Made by a program: the position numbers and the translations under genes. 64,000 bases of DNA, from positions 62,001 to 126,000 of the forward strand of contig JAJYLN010000002.1 in the NCBI GenBank assembly GCA_021787665.1. Reading direction: 5' to 3'. Below, piece after piece: positions 63,507-64,000 of the stretch. The stretch is from a bacterium. GTDB lineage: Bacteria; JAMCPX01. The number at the start of each line of letters is the position of its first letter. Positions within the stretch are counted from its first letter, which is position 1. The notes beneath the pieces were generated by a model. The model searched no databases, was not told the origin of the DNA, and saw only the letters and a list, made by a program, of their open reading frames with translations.

Positions 63507-64000
63507 ATGGAGAAAAAGGCTTTACTCATATCGGGCAATGAGTCATGTGTTGAGGGCGCCCTGTATGCCGGTGTGCAGTTTTATGCGGGCTATCCTATAA
63601 CACCTTCGTCCGAGATAGCAGAAGGGCTCGCCAAGAAATTACCGAAGTACGGCGGCGTTATGATACAGATGGAGGATGAGATTGCATCGATGGGTGCCAT
63701 TATCGGAGCTTCCCTTACAGGCAAGAAGTCCATGACCGCGACGAGCGGTCCGGGGTTTTCCCTCAAGCAGGAAAACCTCGGCTTCGCTTCTTTCAATGAG
63801 ATACCGTGTGTGATCGTCAATGTCATGAGAGGAGGACCGAGCACGGGTGCCCCGACCGGCCCCTCCCAAGGAGACGTGATGCAGGCACGGTGGGGTACGC
63901 ATGGGGATCACCCCATCGTGGCCCTTGCACCGAACTCTATCCCCGAGATATTTACAGAAACGGTCCGGGCGTTCAATATCTCGGAGAAGTACAGGATCCC
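63507..64000 (+). CDS. korA: 2-oxoglutarate:ferredoxin oxidoreductase alpha subunit, 5' part
   Basis: This gene runs off the window; about 164 codons are present. The N terminus has N-E-S-C-V-E-G-A-L-Y-A-G-V-Q-F, then Y-A-G-Y-P-I-T-P-S-S-E, G-P-G-F-S-L, M-R-G-G-P-S-T-G-A-P-T and G-T-H-G-D-H. These are the KorA/VorB-type motifs of 2-oxoacid:ferredoxin oxidoreductases; the pyruvate enzyme is an alternative, but TCA context favours 2-oxoglutarate. ATG 63507 is preferred over 63504 because GAGGAGG lies 4-5 bases upstream of it. The TPP-binding beta chain should follow outside. Confidence 0.9.
   Translation, partial: MEKKALLISGNESCVEGALYAGVQFYAGYPITPSSEIAEGLAKKLPKYGGVMIQMEDEIASMGAIIGASLTGKKSMTATSGPGFSLKQENLGFASFNEIPCVIVNVMRGGPSTGAPTGPSQGDVMQARWGTHGDHPIVALAPNSIPEIFTETVRAFNISEKYRI

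Overview
The window is a 64-kb, high-G+C, gene-dense piece of a Gram-negative bacterial chromosome. The outer membrane is implied by an Omp85/TamA barrel with its TamB partner, LPS heptose genes, porin-like barrels and many lipoproteins. Three features fit an anaerobic or microaerophilic organism of the Desulfobacterota/Nitrospirota type: the order psd-pssA-leuACDB-asd-truA, a ferredoxin-linked 2-oxoglutarate oxidoreductase joined to an Aquifex-type aconitase, and a TrpB2. This placement is an inference from gene order and family type; there is no rRNA or tRNA gene to fix it.

Layout. 1-12.5 kb (+): phospholipid synthesis (psd end, pssA), the leucine genes leuA-C-D-B with asd, a CFI-box beta-propeller protein and an outer-membrane barrel, truA, lepA and lepB. 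12.7-16 kb (+): two large secreted proteins, at least one a lipoprotein, closed by a strong terminator. 16-22.9 kb (+): TamB and a seven-POTRA TamA-like Omp85 protein. 23-25.1 kb (-): a GT-C glycosyltransferase fused to a SUMF1/FGE-like domain. 25.4-27.5 kb (+): recG. 27.6-30.2 kb (-): a Fn3/beta-propeller lipoprotein. 30.6-35 kb (+): coaE, a fused CoA-transferase, a DUF1302-like barrel and trpF. 35-41.3 kb (-): a TPR protein leading trpE-G-D-C-B2 from a near-consensus promoter. 41.4-50.8 kb (-): an enoyl-CoA hydratase-like protein, heptose kinase, a GT9 heptosyltransferase, a 1,828-residue TPR protein, a small membrane protein and a lipoprotein. 50.9-51.9 kb (+): a sugar-nucleotide epimerase. 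52.1-64 kb (+): a nearly complete TCA-cycle operon, acn-icd-mdh-fumAB-sdhCDAB-sucCD-korDA, from one good sigma-70 promoter, cut by the window end.

How the genes work together. The TCA operon spans citrate to 2-oxoglutarate and succinyl-CoA. Its ferredoxin-dependent 2-oxoglutarate step can in principle run oxidatively or reductively; no citrate synthase or ATP-citrate lyase is in the window, so direction is open. The trp cluster makes indole-3-glycerol phosphate from chorismate, but no trpA is present and the only beta subunit is TrpB2. The envelope genes form several small units.

Intergenic DNA carries short palindromic G/C-rich repeats. One appears to lie inside the truA reading frame, one sits between icd and mdh, and others form a composite block at 25.2-25.4 kb. 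No CRISPR array, intact transposase, prophage, tRNA or rRNA was found. I did not find a convincing new multi-gene system; the strongest oddities are single proteins (GT-C/SUMF1 fusion, split-Fn3 propeller lipoprotein, truA insertions, seven-POTRA Omp85) and the TPR-trp linkage.
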